Part shown: one piece after another, positions 5,716 to 6,500 of the stretch
Layout of the letters: each line of letters begins with the position of its first letter
Numbering within the stretch: the stretch's first letter is position 1
Origin: an uncultured beta proteobacterium
GTDB lineage: Bacteria > Pseudomonadota > Gammaproteobacteria > Burkholderiales > Burkholderiaceae_C
DNA: 6,500 bases
NCBI GenBank assembly: GCA_903834645.1
Contig: CAILKA010000406.1
Location: 1-6,500, forward strand
Direction: 5' to 3'
Position numbers and translations under genes: made by a program
The notes under the pieces: model-generated
Databases searched by the model: none
Seen by the model: the letters and a program-made list of their open reading frames with translations, nothing else
What the model was told of the DNA's origin: nothing

Positions 5716-6500
5716 CAGCAGTGGCGGGTCAGGAGCGGGTCGATCACCGCGCGCAGCGCCGCGGCCTCGGCCTGCGGCTCGAAGCGCGCCAGCAGCGGCT
5801 CGGCTTGCCGCACCCAGGTGTGCAGCATATCGGGCTCGCGGCGCAGCTGCGCGAGCCGCTCGGCCAGCCCCGCGGCGTCACCCGGCTCGAAGTAGCCCCC
5901 GTAGCCAGGCCCGAGCAGGCCGACGTTGCCGTCGATGCGCGAGGCGAGCACGGGCGTGCCGCTGCGCAGTGCCTCGATCACGACGTGCGCGCCGCCTTCC
6001 ATCCGGCTCGGGTGCACGAGCACGTGGGCAGCCTGGATGCGCGCGCGGGCCTGGGCGTGGGACAGGCCACCGAGCCAGCGGTAGCGGGGGCAGGCCCGCG
6101 CCAGCGCCTGCGCCTGCTCGCCGAGCTGCGCGTCGAGCGCGCGGCCGATGTGGTCGATGAGGATGTCCGGATGGCCGCCGAGCAGGCGCACCGCGGCAAA
6201 GAGCGTGCGCGGGTCCTTCTCCTCGCGCAGGTGCCCCACCGCGACCGCACGCAACCAGCGCCGGGGCTTGGCGGCACGGGGCACGCGCCGGCTGCACGAC
6301 TGCAGCACGACGCGGCAGCGCCCGCGCAGCGCCTCGGGCAGGCTGCGCGCGCCCAGCTCGTTGAGCACCACGAGCGCGTCGGCCAGCTCGAGCGAGCGCG
6401 GCGCCTGCGCGTCGCTGGCGAGGTCGCGATAGAGGTCGGTGCCGGTGCGGGCAACGACCAGCGGCGCGCCCGGGCGCGCGTCGTGCCAGGCGGCGATCGA
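5715..6500 (-). CDS. senB: SenB-type selenosugar synthase, glycosyltransferase (5' end off the right edge)
   Basis: The frame is open from the right edge to TGA 5717-5715, giving 261 C-terminal residues; the family has about 310-330, so roughly the first 50-70 are missing. It is a GT-B fold protein resembling retaining GT4 enzymes. Visible features are ARTGTDLYRDL (17-27), ELADALVVL (38-46), the start of the second Rossmann domain AVAVGHLREEKDP (85-97), RYRWLGGLSHAQAR, and the donor-binding block SRMEGGAHVVIEAL with its EX7E pair (Glu168 and Glu176). TPVLASRIDGNVGLLG and GYFEPGD follow. These match the family long annotated as TIGR04348 glycosyltransferase and since shown to include SenB, which joins selenophosphate with a UDP-sugar to give a selenosugar. 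The selenophosphate synthetase gene starts 11 bases downstream, which strongly supports this role. A generic glycosyltransferase is the alternative, but neighbour and motifs argue against it. Confidence 0.88.
   Translation of the reverse strand, partial: SIAAWHDARPGAPLVVARTGTDLYRDLASDAQAPRSLELADALVVLNELGARSLPEALRGRCRVVLQSCSRRVPRAAKPRRWLRAVAVGHLREEKDPRTLFAAVRLLGGHPDILIDHIGRALDAQLGEQAQALARACPRYRWLGGLSHAQARARIQAAHVLVHPSRMEGGAHVVIEALRSGTPVLASRIDGNVGLLGPGYGGYFEPGDAAGLAERLAQLRREPDMLHTWVRQAEPLLARFEPQAEAAALRAVIDPLLTRHC

Noticed and set aside
4360..5895. Long open frame on the plus strand (511 codons) opposite the thioredoxin, senC and senB genes
   Set aside because: It is rich in Arg, His, Ala and Gly with no recognisable domain, and it lies antisense to well-supported genes. 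High GC removes stop codons from the shadow frames.

Overview
The window is very GC-rich, densely coding DNA. It looks like a betaproteobacterium of the order Burkholderiales, probably close to Comamonadaceae. This is judged from the base composition and from how the Rep helicase, the CcdA/thioredoxin pair and the SenB/SelD-type proteins read. No sequence search was run, so the taxonomy is an inference.

Left half, plus strand: the 3' part of a regulatory gene with an HDOD C-terminus and a GAF-like domain (cut by the left edge, ending at 1129). A short gap holding a 14-bp tandem duplication follows, and then a complete rep gene for a superfamily 1A DNA helicase (about 1213-3267).

Right half, all minus strand, read from right to left: a glycosyltransferase cut by the right edge (5715-6500) that matches the selenosugar synthase SenB (TIGR04348-type). 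Eleven bases later comes a complete selenophosphate synthetase (4630-5703), best read as SenC. After a 91-bp gap come a secreted thioredoxin-like protein (4143-4538) and a CcdA/DsbD-type membrane thiol transporter (3389-4123). The first two genes are the hallmark of the selenoneine (sen) pathway, and the missing senA should lie just beyond the right edge. The other two form a thiol relay across the inner membrane and may share the transcript.

Between the two converging halves lies a gene remnant: 54 codons of the C-terminus of a DMT/EamA-family transporter (3224-3388, minus). They begin immediately after the ccdA stop codon, in the same frame, and overlap the 3' end of rep antiparallel. This looks like the scar of a rearrangement that brought the sen/ccdA block next to rep and removed most of an older transporter gene.

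The most interesting content is the partial selenoneine operon, its possible link to the redox pair, and the transporter scar. I saw no RNA genes, CRISPR arrays, insertion sequences or convincing rho-independent terminators. No stretch longer than 300 bases is without a gene.
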